DNA of 64,000 nt from Duganella levis. Lineage in GTDB: Bacteria; Pseudomonadota; Gammaproteobacteria; Burkholderiales; Burkholderiaceae_D. A model generated the notes under the pieces. The model searched no databases. It saw nothing but the letters and a program-made list of their open reading frames with translations, and was not told the DNA's origin. Every line of letters starts with the position of its first letter. The stretch's first letter is position 1. The stretch is from contig NZ_WWCT01000009.1 of the NCBI RefSeq assembly GCF_009857605.1, forward strand, positions 1-64,000, written 5' to 3'. Of this stretch, positions 18,902-27,082 are shown piece by piece. Made by a program: the position numbers and the translations under genes.

Positions 18902-20071
18902 ATGTCTGCGCCTGAAATCAGCCCGTTTCCACTGGTGGAATTACATGCAGTGTCCAACGCTCATAATGAGTGGGTGGCACTGCTGTTCGAGGTCTCGCCC
19001 GATGCCGGCGACGCTTTTCAGGCCACGTTGACGCTGTTGAAAACGCCCGACGTGTTTGCCGCACTGGCGCCGCTGGAGTGCATCCTGCCGGTGCCGCAGC
19101 CCCAATTGCTGGAACAATCCCAGCTGGAGAACCTGCCCCCCAACCGCATCATCCTGCGCGTGCCAGCCGGCGCCTGCGCCGACGTCGCCGTGCAGCGCAA
19201 ACTGGCCGGCTATGCCGAGGCCGGCTACCGCATCATGGTCGAAGGCGTGGCCGAAGGCTCGGCCGCCACCATGTGCAGCGCCCGCTCGTTGATGGTGGAC
19301 GCGTCGCTGACGCTGCCGCCGATGCTGGCGCTGGTGGCCCAGCCGGGCCCGCATCTGGCGACCGCCATGCGCAGCGAAGAACGCATCGCCGACTGCGCCA
19401 AGGCCGGCTTCAGCTGGTTCGCCGGCGACTTTGCCCAGTACCCTTCGCCAGACAGCAACGCCGGCGACGGCACCTCGCGCAAGCGCCTGCTGGCGCTGCT
19501 CGGCCTGCTGGCGCGCGATGCCGATTCGCGTGAGCTGGAAGTGCTGCTGAAGCAGGACCCGGCGCTGGCCTACCACTTGCTCAAACTGGTCAACTCGGCC
19601 GCGTTCGCGCTGAGTTCGCCGATCCACAGCTTCGGCCAGGCCATCAACGTGCTGGGCCGCCGTCAGCTGCAGCGCTGGCTGCAATTGCTGCTGTACGCGC
19701 GCCAGCAGGATGATGGCATGGCCAATCCGCTGCTGCCGCTGGCGGCAGTGCGGGCCTCGATGATGGAAGGGCTGGCCAAGCAACTGGGCTGGGACCGCGA
19801 TCAGCAGGACATGGCCTTCGTGGCTGGCGTGTTCTCGCTGCTGGACGTGCTGCTGGCGATGCCGATGAGCGAAATCGTCGCCGCCCTCAGCCTCGATCTG
19901 GACGTGGTGATGGCGCTGCTGGACCGCGCCGGCCCGCTGGGCGACCTGCTCAAGCTGGTGGAACAGCACGATGGCGCCAGCCTGGAACAGGCCGGCATTA
20001 CCCACGAAGCTTATTGGGAAGCGCAGTTGCAGGCTTACCACTGGGCGATTCAGGTGAGCAGGAACATCTAA
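18902..20071 (+). CDS. HDOD-domain protein, YuxH-like (degenerate EAL plus HDOD)
   Basis: 389 residues from the ATG; an in-frame TTG one codon earlier is possible. The N-terminal half (about 1-190) resembles the EAL fold but lacks an EAL motif. The HDOD domain (about 195-390) has LLKQDPALAYHLLKLVNSAAF and INVLGRRQLQRWLQLLLYARQ. YuxH-type proteins are signalling adaptors linked to c-di-GMP and motility; a catalytic role is unlikely. It is 3 bases from the next gene, a GGDEF-EAL protein, so the two are co-transcribed. Upstream is an AT-rich spacer of about 220 bases (18680-18901) that must hold the promoter; I see no clear box there. Confidence 0.85.
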   Translation: MSAPEISPFPLVELHAVSNAHNEWVALLFEVSPDAGDAFQATLTLLKTPDVFAALAPLECILPVPQPQLLEQSQLENLPPNRIILRVPAGACADVAVQRKLAGYAEAGYRIMVEGVAEGSAATMCSARSLMVDASLTLPPMLALVAQPGPHLATAMRSEERIADCAKAGFSWFAGDFAQYPSPDSNAGDGTSRKRLLALLGLLARDADSRELEVLLKQDPALAYHLLKLVNSAAFALSSPIHSFGQAINVLGRRQLQRWLQLLLYARQQDDGMANPLLPLAAVRASMMEGLAKQLGWDRDQQDMAFVAGVFSLLDVLLAMPMSEIVAALSLDLDVVMALLDRAGPLGDLLKLVEQHDGASLEQAGITHEAYWEAQLQAYHWAIQVSRNI

Positions 20072-20074
20072 CCC

Positions 20075-22159
20075 ATGCTCGCGCAACCCGGCTCCGATTT
20101 CCTGACCAACAGCGCGGCCTTGTGCGACGCGGTGTTGCGCTTGCGCGGCACCGCCCTGACCGAAGAACTGGGCCGCATCCTGCGTGCCGTGCTCAACAGT
20201 CCACTGGGCGAATACATCCCGGCCGATGCCGTCGCGTTGCTGCTGCGTCCGCCGATCGGAACCGCGCAGGCCGCCAACGACGACGCCGTGCCCAGCCTGA
20301 GCCAGGACCTGTACTTCGACCAGCATTTCTTCGGCCGCTTCGTGGTGTCCGGCCGCACCGCCTACAGCGATCTCGACCGTCAGCACCTGAGCAGCCTGGC
20401 CAGCCTGGCGGCCAGCGTGCTGCAAGTCCATTCCGTGGCGCAGCGCACCACCCACGCCTACGTGCAGGTGGAAGCGCAATTGCAGCACCAGGCACAGATC
20501 CTGGACCAGATCCACGAGTCGGTGCTGACCATGGACATGAACGGCTTCATCATCAGCTGGAACAAGGGCGCCGAACGGCTGTTCGGCTACACCGCGGTGG
20601 AAGCGGTGGGGCGCAACATCCTGTTCCTCTACGATGACGAAGACATGGGCTTCCACGACGCCTTCCTGGAGCAGGGTGGACGGCTGATGGAGGTGCGCCG
20701 CAAAAAGAAGAGCGGCGAGGTGTTCTGGGCCAGCCTGTCGCTGTCGCCGCTGTGCGACATCAACGACCGCTCGATCGGCCTGATCGCCTACCTGACCGAC
20801 ATCACCGAACGCAAGATGGCCGAGGAGCGCATCCACCACCTCGCCTATTACGACGCCCTGACCGGCCTGCCGAACCGCACCCTGCTGACCAAGCTGGTCG
20901 ACCAGGCGCTGATGGTCGCGCAGCGCAACAAGGCGCATGGCTGCGTGCTGTTCATCGACTTGAACCGCTTCAAGATGATCAACGACACGCTGGGCCGCAA
21001 CATCGGCGACGCCTTGCTGGTCGAAGTGGCGCACCGCTTCCGTTCGGTGCTGCGCGACCAGGACCTGGTGGCGCGCCTGGGCGGCGACGAATTTGCCGTC
21101 GGCCTGTTCGACATCGGCCAGCACTTCGAGGCCAGCATGGTCGCGCAAAAACTGCTGGCCACGCTGAACGAGCCGATCTTCATCGACGGCCACGACTTGC
21201 GCGTGGGCGGCAGCATCGGCATCAGCGTCTACCCGCAGGACGGCGCCGACGCCGAAACCCTGCTGCGGCTGGCTGACATCGCCATGTACCGCGCCAAGCA
21301 GGAGGGCGGGGCGGACGGCGACCACGTCGCCTTCTACAGCCAGGACATGAACCAGGGCATGCAGGAACGCATGCGCATCGAAACCGGCCTGCGCAATGCG
21401 TTGGGCAATGGCGAACTGCTGCTGCACTACCAGCCCAAGTATTCCATCCCCGATGGCAAGATCATCGGCGCCGAAGCGCTGGTCCGCTGGCGCCATCCGT
21501 TGCGTGGCCTGGTGCCGCCGTCCGAATTCATCCCCTTGGCCGAAGCGACCGGACTGGTGGTGCAGGTCGGCGAATGGGTGCTGGAAACCGCGTGCGCGCA
21601 GGCGCAGGTGTGGAAAGACGCCGGCCTGCCCCCGATCCGCCTGGCGGTGAATGTGTCGGCGCGCGAGTTCACGGCCGCGTTGCCGGGCCGCGTCAGTGAG
21701 ACCTTGAAGCGCTACGGCCTGGAGCCAACGTGGCTGGAACTGGAAATCACCGAAAGCACGCTGATGCACAACATCGACCGCGTGATCGGCATCATGGACC
21801 GAATTACCGCGCTGGGCGTGACCTTGTCGCTGGATGATTTTGGTACGGGGTATTCGTCGCTGTCTTACCTGAAGCGCTTCCCGATCGACACGCTGAAGAT
21901 CGACCGCTCGTTCACGATCGGTATTCCGGAAGACACCAATGACTGCGCGATTGCCAACACCATCATCAGCATCGCCCAGCAGCTCAAGCACAAAGTGATT
22001 GCGGAAGGCGTGGAGACCGAGGCGCAGCTGGCGTTCCTGAAAAATTCCGGCTGTGATGAAGTGCAGGGTTACCTGTTCTCCAAACCGCTGGAAGCGGACG
22101 CGTTTGAGCGTGCTTTGCGGGAAAATTGGCTACCGGGGCAATCGACTCGGGCGGCGTGA
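20075..22159 (+). CDS. PAS-GGDEF-EAL cyclic di-GMP protein
   Basis: 694 residues, no membrane segment. A GAF-like N-terminal region (about 1-130) is followed by a PAS domain (about 145-250, with FIISWNKGAERLFGYTAVEAVG), a GGDEF domain with intact LGGDEFAVG, and an EAL domain with GAEALVRWRHP and DDFGTGYSS. Both catalytic motifs are present. Co-transcribed with the HDOD protein just upstream. It ends about 50 bases before tRNA-Ser. Confidence 0.93.
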   Translation: MLAQPGSDFLTNSAALCDAVLRLRGTALTEELGRILRAVLNSPLGEYIPADAVALLLRPPIGTAQAANDDAVPSLSQDLYFDQHFFGRFVVSGRTAYSDLDRQHLSSLASLAASVLQVHSVAQRTTHAYVQVEAQLQHQAQILDQIHESVLTMDMNGFIISWNKGAERLFGYTAVEAVGRNILFLYDDEDMGFHDAFLEQGGRLMEVRRKKKSGEVFWASLSLSPLCDINDRSIGLIAYLTDITERKMAEERIHHLAYYDALTGLPNRTLLTKLVDQALMVAQRNKAHGCVLFIDLNRFKMINDTLGRNIGDALLVEVAHRFRSVLRDQDLVARLGGDEFAVGLFDIGQHFEASMVAQKLLATLNEPIFIDGHDLRVGGSIGISVYPQDGADAETLLRLADIAMYRAKQEGGADGDHVAFYSQDMNQGMQERMRIETGLRNALGNGELLLHYQPKYSIPDGKIIGAEALVRWRHPLRGLVPPSEFIPLAEATGLVVQVGEWVLETACAQAQVWKDAGLPPIRLAVNVSAREFTAALPGRVSETLKRYGLEPTWLELEITESTLMHNIDRVIGIMDRITALGVTLSLDDFGTGYSSLSYLKRFPIDTLKIDRSFTIGIPEDTNDCAIANTIISIAQQLKHKVIAEGVETEAQLAFLKNSGCDEVQGYLFSKPLEADAFERALRENWLPGQSTRAA

Positions 22160-22192
22160 TAGCCGATGGGTGGTCTTGGCGCTGGAAATCTG

Positions 22193-22198
22193 TATAAT
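22193..22198 (+). promoter_or_regulatory. Probable -10 box of tRNA-Ser
   Basis: A perfect TATAAT lies 12 bases before the mature tRNA 5' end. The -35 region is not clear (TGGTCT at a 16-base spacing). Confidence 0.5.
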
Positions 22199-22210
22199 GT
22201 TGCACACTTA

Positions 22211-22300
22211 GGAAGCGTGGCCGAGTGGTTGAAGGCAGCAGTCTTGAAAACTGCCGACGGTGTGAGCCGTTCGTGAGTTCGAATCTCACCGCTTCCGCCA
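22211..22300 (+). tRNA. tRNA-Ser (anticodon UGA)
   Basis: A 90-base class II tRNA including encoded CCA. Acceptor GGAAGCG pairs with CGCTTCC. The anticodon stem GCAGT/ACTGC encloses the loop CTTGAAA with anticodon TGA at 22245-22247. There is a long variable arm, and the T-arm GTGAG-TTCGAAT-CTCAC. It reads UCA and related serine codons. Confidence 0.97.
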
Positions 22301-22365
22301 GAAAAATACGAAAACCGCCCACTGGGCGGTTTTTGCATTTTGGGACGGAAGCGGTGAGATTCGAA
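22278..22365. repeat. Inverted 20-bp copy of the tRNA-Ser 3' end
   Basis: Bases 22278-22297 (T-arm and acceptor 3' strand of the tRNA) recur exactly, in reverse complement, at 22346-22365. The tRNA terminator lies between them. The 20-bp match stops abruptly at both ends. Confidence 0.85.
22311..22334 (+). terminator. Rho-independent terminator after tRNA-Ser
   Basis: A perfect 10-bp stem (22311-22320 with 22324-22333), 3-base loop ACT, ending in a T run. It is 10 bases after the tRNA CCA end. Confidence 0.88.
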
Positions 22366-22390
22366 GGGCTGGGCCTACCAGCCCAGCCCT
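22365..22390. repeat. Perfect hairpin abutting the inverted tRNA copy
   Basis: AGGGCTGGGC (22365-22374) pairs with GCCCAGCCCT (22381-22390) over a 6-base loop. There is no T run after it on the plus strand, so it is not an obvious terminator. The rest of the gene-free stretch 22301-22672 holds a GC-only palindromic patch near 22413-22429 and the 21-bp tandem repeat listed separately. Confidence 0.7.
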
Positions 22391-22479
22391 CTCCGAATCG
22401 CCCAGCCCCGCGCGCCGAGCGCGCGCGTTCTACGCCTAATCATTTTTCAACGGCCCAGTCTGTGTCCAGTTGCCGGACC

Positions 22480-22521
22480 TGACCCTGATCCACTGATCTA
22501 TGACCCTGATCTACTGATCCA
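22480..22521. repeat. Two 21-bp tandem units (TGACCCTGATC...)
   Basis: Units 22480-22500 and 22501-22521 differ at two positions. A third partial unit (TGCTGATCCATG) follows. It lies in AT-richer sequence upstream of a small membrane protein gene. Confidence 0.75.
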
Positions 22522-22672
22522 TGCTGATCCATGATTAAAAATACAATTTCTCAAGCCGATGTAAGCTAAAATCGGTACTGAGTAGCAGGTGCCACTCAGT
22601 TGGCTTGTGACTTCGAGGCCGGTTTCCGGCGTGCCAAAATCGATATTTAACACGCAGTCGCAAGGAGCCACC

Positions 22673-23368
22673 ATGGTTTCGCGTTCGAAAGAAACGAAGG
22701 CTTTTCTTATTGCGCATGCGGTTCTACTAGCCATCGTCCTGGTCGGCTTTGCGCGCTCGTTTTATCTGCGTAGCTTATTCACCCCGCGTCCTCTGCCCAC
22801 GCTGTTGTTATTGCACGGCATTGTATTGACACTCTGGTTCGCGCTGGCGGTGGTTCAGGGCGTTCTGGTAATGACGGCGCAGCGCCGGTGGCATCGGAGA
22901 ATGGCTTGGCTGGCGGTGCCGGTGGTTGTTGGCGTCGTCGTCAGCGGCATCGCGGTCAACATGGGTGTGGCGCTGGAGGTGGAGTCGGCCAGCAGCCCCG
23001 AGAATATGTTCGTCTGGGGTAACTTCATGAGCCTCGCGTCGTTCGTGATTCTGGTGGTCGCTGGCGTGGTACTTCGACGCCGCTATGTGGCGCACCACCG
23101 GTTAATATTTTTTGCGTCACTCGCCATCATTGGGCCAGCCTTTGCGCGGTTTGCGTTTTGGCCGGCCATCGGTCTGGGAATGAATTTTGCGCCGATCTTT
23201 GCCGGTGTCGGCATGCTTTCGCTGATTGTGCTGGCGCTTGGCTACGACCTGTTCACCTCAAGGCGTGTGCAATCTGCGACCTTGGCTGGCCTTGCCGGTG
23301 TACTGATCCCCTTGGTCGGCGGTACGGCGGTTGCCATATCGGGAGTGGGCTTTCGGTTGCTGCATTGA
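22673..23368 (+). CDS. Uncharacterised multi-pass membrane protein
   Basis: 231 residues with about six to seven hydrophobic segments and an HRRMAWLAVPVVVGVVVSG segment typical of small integral membrane proteins of unknown function (DUF2306-like topology, not proven). Start chosen at the ATG with AAGGAG 6 bases upstream; the frame is open 28 codons further. Its neighbours are the tRNA-Ser repeat region and a TonB receptor gene. No function can be assigned. Confidence 0.7.
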   Translation: MVSRSKETKAFLIAHAVLLAIVLVGFARSFYLRSLFTPRPLPTLLLLHGIVLTLWFALAVVQGVLVMTAQRRWHRRMAWLAVPVVVGVVVSGIAVNMGVALEVESASSPENMFVWGNFMSLASFVILVVAGVVLRRRYVAHHRLIFFASLAIIGPAFARFAFWPAIGLGMNFAPIFAGVGMLSLIVLALGYDLFTSRRVQSATLAGLAGVLIPLVGGTAVAISGVGFRLLH

Positions 23369-23506
23369 GCTCACCGCGCCGAAGGATAAATGACGATGGG
23401 AGCAGGTCCGCTTAGGTAAAAGCCGTGTCAATGACATCCCTCAATGATGCTTCAGCGGCGTTTACGGAAAGTTTCTATTTTGCACTGTTCCTTTTGTGTT
23501 AATATT

Positions 23507-23512
23507 TATAAT
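23507..23512 (+). promoter_or_regulatory. Probable -10 box of the TonB receptor gene
   Basis: A perfect TATAAT within an AT-rich tract; the -35 is unclear (TGTTCC or TTGCAC with non-ideal spacing). Transcription would begin near 23519. That places the TTG at 23518 at the edge of the transcript and favours the GTG at 23557 as start. Confidence 0.5.
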
Positions 23513-23556
23513 GCAACTTGCGCAAGGCGAGGGAATTTTTCGAGGACAAGAAGTTA

Positions 23557-25740
23557 GTGAAATTTGCATCTCCATTGGTATGTCTGCTTTGCATATATAG
23601 CGGTACGGTAGTTGGCCAGGTCGATTCGGGTAAAAGCCCCCAAGTAGTCATCAATGGCAATGTGTCCGATACTGATTTACGCCAGGAATCAGTCGCGGGA
23701 AAAATCATTATCAGCAGAAAAAATATCGAAGACAGCGGGGTCAGTACCGCTTACGAATTGCTGAAGCGGCAGCCGGCTGTGACGGTGTCGGCCAAGGGCC
23801 AGCTCGGGCTGATGGGCATGCCAGGTTATACGCAGTTGTTGATTGACGGTGTGCCGGCGCCCGCCGGTAAAAACCCGCTGGATCTGGATGTCGTCCATAT
23901 CGAAAAAGTCGAGATCGTCCGCTCCGCGATGGCGGAGTTTGGGCCGTTCGGCAGCGCCGGGACCATCAATATCGTCTCGCGCAAAATCAACCGCCGCAAC
24001 CTGAGCATGCTTCGGACCGGGGTGACGGCGAGTGCGCTCGACAAGGGCGCCAATCTGGCATGGTCGACCAATATCGCCGACGATGTGTCGCCGTTTTCTT
24101 ACGCTGCGCAGGTCTCCGTATCAAAAAGCCGCAAGCACGTCGAGGAGCAGTCGCGCCTGTCAGAGGCGAACGCCCAAGCCGATGTGGCGATCGTGCAGCG
24201 CAGCGACCTCTGGCGGCAAAACGACTCACAAACATTATTGGGTGCTGGCACCATTGCCTGGAAATACGACAAATCCAATACGCTCAGTTTGGACCCATCC
24301 TGGATGGGGATGCAGTTCGACAATAGAAGCCGGGACAGCAGCATCTGGAGCCCGCTTGGCCGCGGTCCTATGTTTTCTGCCCAGGCAGTGGAATCGCCGT
24401 TCCACTCGTTCTCGCTACCGCTGAAATGGGAGACTGTTCCGTCTGCGGGATCGAAATTTTCACTGTCGCTGTCACCGACGCGATTCAGCTATCGCAAGGA
24501 ACTGGCGCGCGATGAACTCTTTGCCGACCTGACGACACGTGTCCGGCAGAACCAGCAGCATTCCGACCGCAAAGCCGACTTTATCAAGGCCAATTACTCA
24601 ACGCGGGCCGAGGCGCACACCGTCAAGGCCGGCGTGACCGTATCGCGCAACACGGAAGACACGCGGTTCGGCTATCTGCTCAACGGCGCCGACGATGTCA
24701 GCCTGGGCGCCTTCGGCCTGACCAAGGAAGCGGTCGACAACAAGCTGTCGCTGTTTCTGCAGGACGAATGGCGCGTCGATAGCTCCCTCAGTGTGAACCT
24801 CGGGTTGGCGTCACAGCGCCGTTTCATGCAGCTGCACGAAGGCGTATTCGACAGCCGCATCCGCTACGCCGTGACATCGCCGTCGGCCAATCTGACCTGG
24901 CGCGAAAACGCCGACTCAAAAAACCAGGTCCGGCTGGGGATCGCCAAGACCTATACCGAGCCTTTCGCCGATCAACTCAGTGCGCGCCCGGACATTAATC
25001 CGCTATCGCCATGCCCGGCGACCGGACAGTGCGGCGCCAATCCGCCGGAGTTTGCGGACACGGTGGGTAACCCGCAATTGCGGCCGGAACGGGCCATCGG
25101 CGTCAACCTGTCGCTGGAGCGCTACCTCACTGCCGACAGTCTGATCACGCTGGAGTTGTTCGCGCGCCAGTTCCGGGATACGGTCGGCAAGCATCTTGAA
25201 TTGATGAACGTTGTGTGGGCCGACCAGCCGCGCTATGTGCTGCGTCCGGAAAACCTGGGGACCGCCTGGAGCCGGGGGATCGGCATTGAGTTGCAACTGC
25301 TGACGTCGGATATATCACCAAGCCTGCCGAAGATTGAGTTGCGCGGCGCGGTCAATTATGCGGTGTCGAGGATCTCGCTGGTGCCCGGCCCGGACAACCG
25401 CATCGCCGGGCAATCCCCCTGGACCGCGAAGCTTGGTGGTGAATATAAATTATCGAGTCTGCCGCTTAAGATCGGTGCGGATCTGAACCTGCTGCCATCC
25501 GGCTGGATACGCAGCAGCGACATTAATCGTAGTTACAGCAACCATCGGTTCGATCTGGGTGCCAGCGGGACGTGGACCTTCAATCCGAAATTGAAACTGA
25601 TCGCGAATATCGACCATCTGGCATCGAACCGAAACTATTCGGAAGAAGAGTTTGGCAGCCTGGCTGCCGCCTACAGCAGTAGATCCACCATCAGGAAAAT
25701 CGAGCCCACACTGGGCGTCAAACTGGACCAGAGATTCTAG
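23557..25740 (+). CDS. TonB-dependent outer-membrane receptor
   Basis: 727 residues from the GTG start. A signal peptide (KFASPLVCLLCIYSGTVVG) is followed by a plug domain (about 40-150: IIISRKNIEDSGVSTAYELL, QLLIDGVPAP, IEKVEIVRSAMAEFGPFGSAGTINIVSRK). The rest is a long beta-barrel with NPQLRPERAIGVNLSLER and a C-terminal Phe (LGVKLDQRF). The start was chosen because GAGGA lies 11 bases upstream and a TATAAT stands at 23507-23512; an upstream TTG would add 13 residues and spoil the signal peptide. The ligand is unknown. An exported Cys-rich peptide gene follows 8 bases later. No TonB/ExbB genes are nearby. Confidence 0.9.
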   Translation: MKFASPLVCLLCIYSGTVVGQVDSGKSPQVVINGNVSDTDLRQESVAGKIIISRKNIEDSGVSTAYELLKRQPAVTVSAKGQLGLMGMPGYTQLLIDGVPAPAGKNPLDLDVVHIEKVEIVRSAMAEFGPFGSAGTINIVSRKINRRNLSMLRTGVTASALDKGANLAWSTNIADDVSPFSYAAQVSVSKSRKHVEEQSRLSEANAQADVAIVQRSDLWRQNDSQTLLGAGTIAWKYDKSNTLSLDPSWMGMQFDNRSRDSSIWSPLGRGPMFSAQAVESPFHSFSLPLKWETVPSAGSKFSLSLSPTRFSYRKELARDELFADLTTRVRQNQQHSDRKADFIKANYSTRAEAHTVKAGVTVSRNTEDTRFGYLLNGADDVSLGAFGLTKEAVDNKLSLFLQDEWRVDSSLSVNLGLASQRRFMQLHEGVFDSRIRYAVTSPSANLTWRENADSKNQVRLGIAKTYTEPFADQLSARPDINPLSPCPATGQCGANPPEFADTVGNPQLRPERAIGVNLSLERYLTADSLITLELFARQFRDTVGKHLELMNVVWADQPRYVLRPENLGTAWSRGIGIELQLLTSDISPSLPKIELRGAVNYAVSRISLVPGPDNRIAGQSPWTAKLGGEYKLSSLPLKIGADLNLLPSGWIRSSDINRSYSNHRFDLGASGTWTFNPKLKLIANIDHLASNRNYSEEEFGSLAAAYSSRSTIRKIEPTLGVKLDQRF

Positions 25741-25748
25741 GAGAAATC

Positions 25749-25910
25749 ATGAAAAAAGTATGCTTCGTGCTGTTTTTGTTTGCCACCGGCGCCGCATCGT
25801 ACAGCGTTGCTCAAGTGACGTCCGACCCCAAGGCCGCCTGCTACAAGCGTTGCATGGACGAGATTGGCGAAAAGCCGCAATGCGAATATATCTGCTACAA
25901 CAAGAAATAA
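25749..25910 (+). CDS. Small exported Cys-rich peptide (53 aa, twin CX3C)
   Basis: Translation of 25749-25910 gives 53 residues. A classic signal peptide (MKKVCFVLFLFATGAASYSV, cleavage likely after AQ or nearby) precedes a mature part of about 30 residues. Cysteines at 31, 35, 45 and 49 are spaced CX3C-X9-CX3C (CYKRC, CEYIC), which suits a disulfide-bonded helical hairpin. AGGAG overlaps the TonB receptor stop and the gap is 8 bases, so it is in the receptor's operon. It is too short for standard ORF calling. I do not recognise the family; candidates are a receptor accessory, metal-binding peptide or secreted effector. Confidence 0.72.
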   Translation: MKKVCFVLFLFATGAASYSVAQVTSDPKAACYKRCMDEIGEKPQCEYICYNKK

Positions 25911-25947
25911 TAATGCTGCCGATGCACGCTGCACCGGCAGCCGCGTT

Positions 25948-27075
25948 CTAGGACTGCAGCAATAGCGCCGTTTGAGCAAAACGTTCGCCGATCAACTGGT
26001 GCGTGGCTGCGTCGGGATGCAATGCATCCGGCAGTGGCAGGCGGGCGTTGTCGTCCGGGCCGTAGAGTTGGGTACCGTCGAGGTAGTGGATGTTCGGATC
26101 GGTGGCTTGCCGTTGCTGGATGATGGCTTGCAACTGTTCGCGGATGACGCGCAGCGTCAGCTTGCCCTGGCGGATTTCGCTTTGCTTGCCGACGGCGCGG
26201 AACAGCAGGCGGCCTTCGGCCAGCGCGGCGGCGTCGAACAGGCAAGGGCCGGGCGTGTCTTCGTGGATCGGGCAGTGCAGCGGTGAGATCACCAGCAGCG
26301 GCGTGTTCGGATGGCCGTCGCGAATGGTGTCCAGGAAGCCGTGCACGGCCGGGGCGAAGGCGCGCAGGCGCAGCAGGTCGGTGTTGACCAGGTTGATGCC
26401 GAGTTTCACGCTGATCAGGTCGGCCGGCAGGTCGCGCATGGTGCGGGCGGTGAACGGGTCCAGCAGGGCGTTGCCGCTGAGGCCGAGATTCAGCAGGTCG
26501 ACGCCGGCGAGTCCGGCCGCCACCACCGGCCAGATGCCGGATGGACTGGCGGCATTCGAACCCGCGCTGATGGAGCTGCCGTGGTGCAGCCACTTGCGCT
26601 TGCCGGTCGCGGCCAGCGGCGTGATGGCGGCGTTGGCGCGCAGGTCGACCAGTTCGGTGGTTTCGTCGTGCGGCAGCCAGATGTCGATGGTTTTGTCGCC
26701 GTCGGGCAGGTCGGTGAAGCGCAGCGTTTGGGTTGCGCCTGGCTCGATGGCGGAGGCGCCGGCGGCCAGGTCAATCGTTAGCGTCTTGCCGCCGGGTGCG
26801 CTGAGCTGGCGCGCCAGCTTGCCGTCGATGTGCAGGTCGTAGACGCCATCCGGCCGCGCCGCCATGCCGACGTAGGCGCGCTTGGTTGGCAGTGTATCCA
26901 GTTCGATGGAGGTCGCCGCCGTCCGGAACGACAGGCGCACGCCGGAGGGCTGCGACTCCGCCATCGCCAGTTGCGCGTCGGGACATTGGGCGCGGGCCCA
27001 GGCGGGCAGGCGATGGGGCAGCAAGCCAGCTGCGGTGCGCTCGACTTCAACGGCGCCGTGGATGAGATTGATCAT
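25948..27075 (-). CDS. SGNH/GDSL-type hydrolase with N-terminal beta domain (SsfX3-like)
   Basis: 375 residues. An N-terminal jelly-roll-like region (about 1-165) precedes an SGNH hydrolase domain. The nucleophile block is HHGSSISAG, the second block NLGLSGNALLDP, the third VKLGIN, and the catalytic DALHPD near the C-terminus. The usual GDS is GSS, as in the SsfX3-type acyltransferase/esterase branch. No signal peptide is visible, so it is probably cytoplasmic. The start at 27075 is preferred because an upstream Met would overlap the next gene; the ribosome site is weak. Substrate unknown. Confidence 0.82.
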   Translation of the reverse strand: MINLIHGAVEVERTAAGLLPHRLPAWARAQCPDAQLAMAESQPSGVRLSFRTAATSIELDTLPTKRAYVGMAARPDGVYDLHIDGKLARQLSAPGGKTLTIDLAAGASAIEPGATQTLRFTDLPDGDKTIDIWLPHDETTELVDLRANAAITPLAATGKRKWLHHGSSISAGSNAASPSGIWPVVAAGLAGVDLLNLGLSGNALLDPFTARTMRDLPADLISVKLGINLVNTDLLRLRAFAPAVHGFLDTIRDGHPNTPLLVISPLHCPIHEDTPGPCLFDAAALAEGRLLFRAVGKQSEIRQGKLTLRVIREQLQAIIQQRQATDPNIHYLDGTQLYGPDDNARLPLPDALHPDAATHQLIGERFAQTALLLQS

Positions 27076-27082
27076 CCCGGGA

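Noticed and set aside
18941..21991. A 1016-codon open frame on the minus strand
   Set aside because: It lies wholly opposite the HDOD and PAS-GGDEF-EAL genes, is His/Gln/Arg-rich without domains, and reflects the GC-rich third positions of the true genes.
22211..25910. Genomic island with tRNA attachment sites
   Set aside because: No integrase and no direct repeat of the tRNA end in the window; the copy is inverted, so I list it only as a suspicion.
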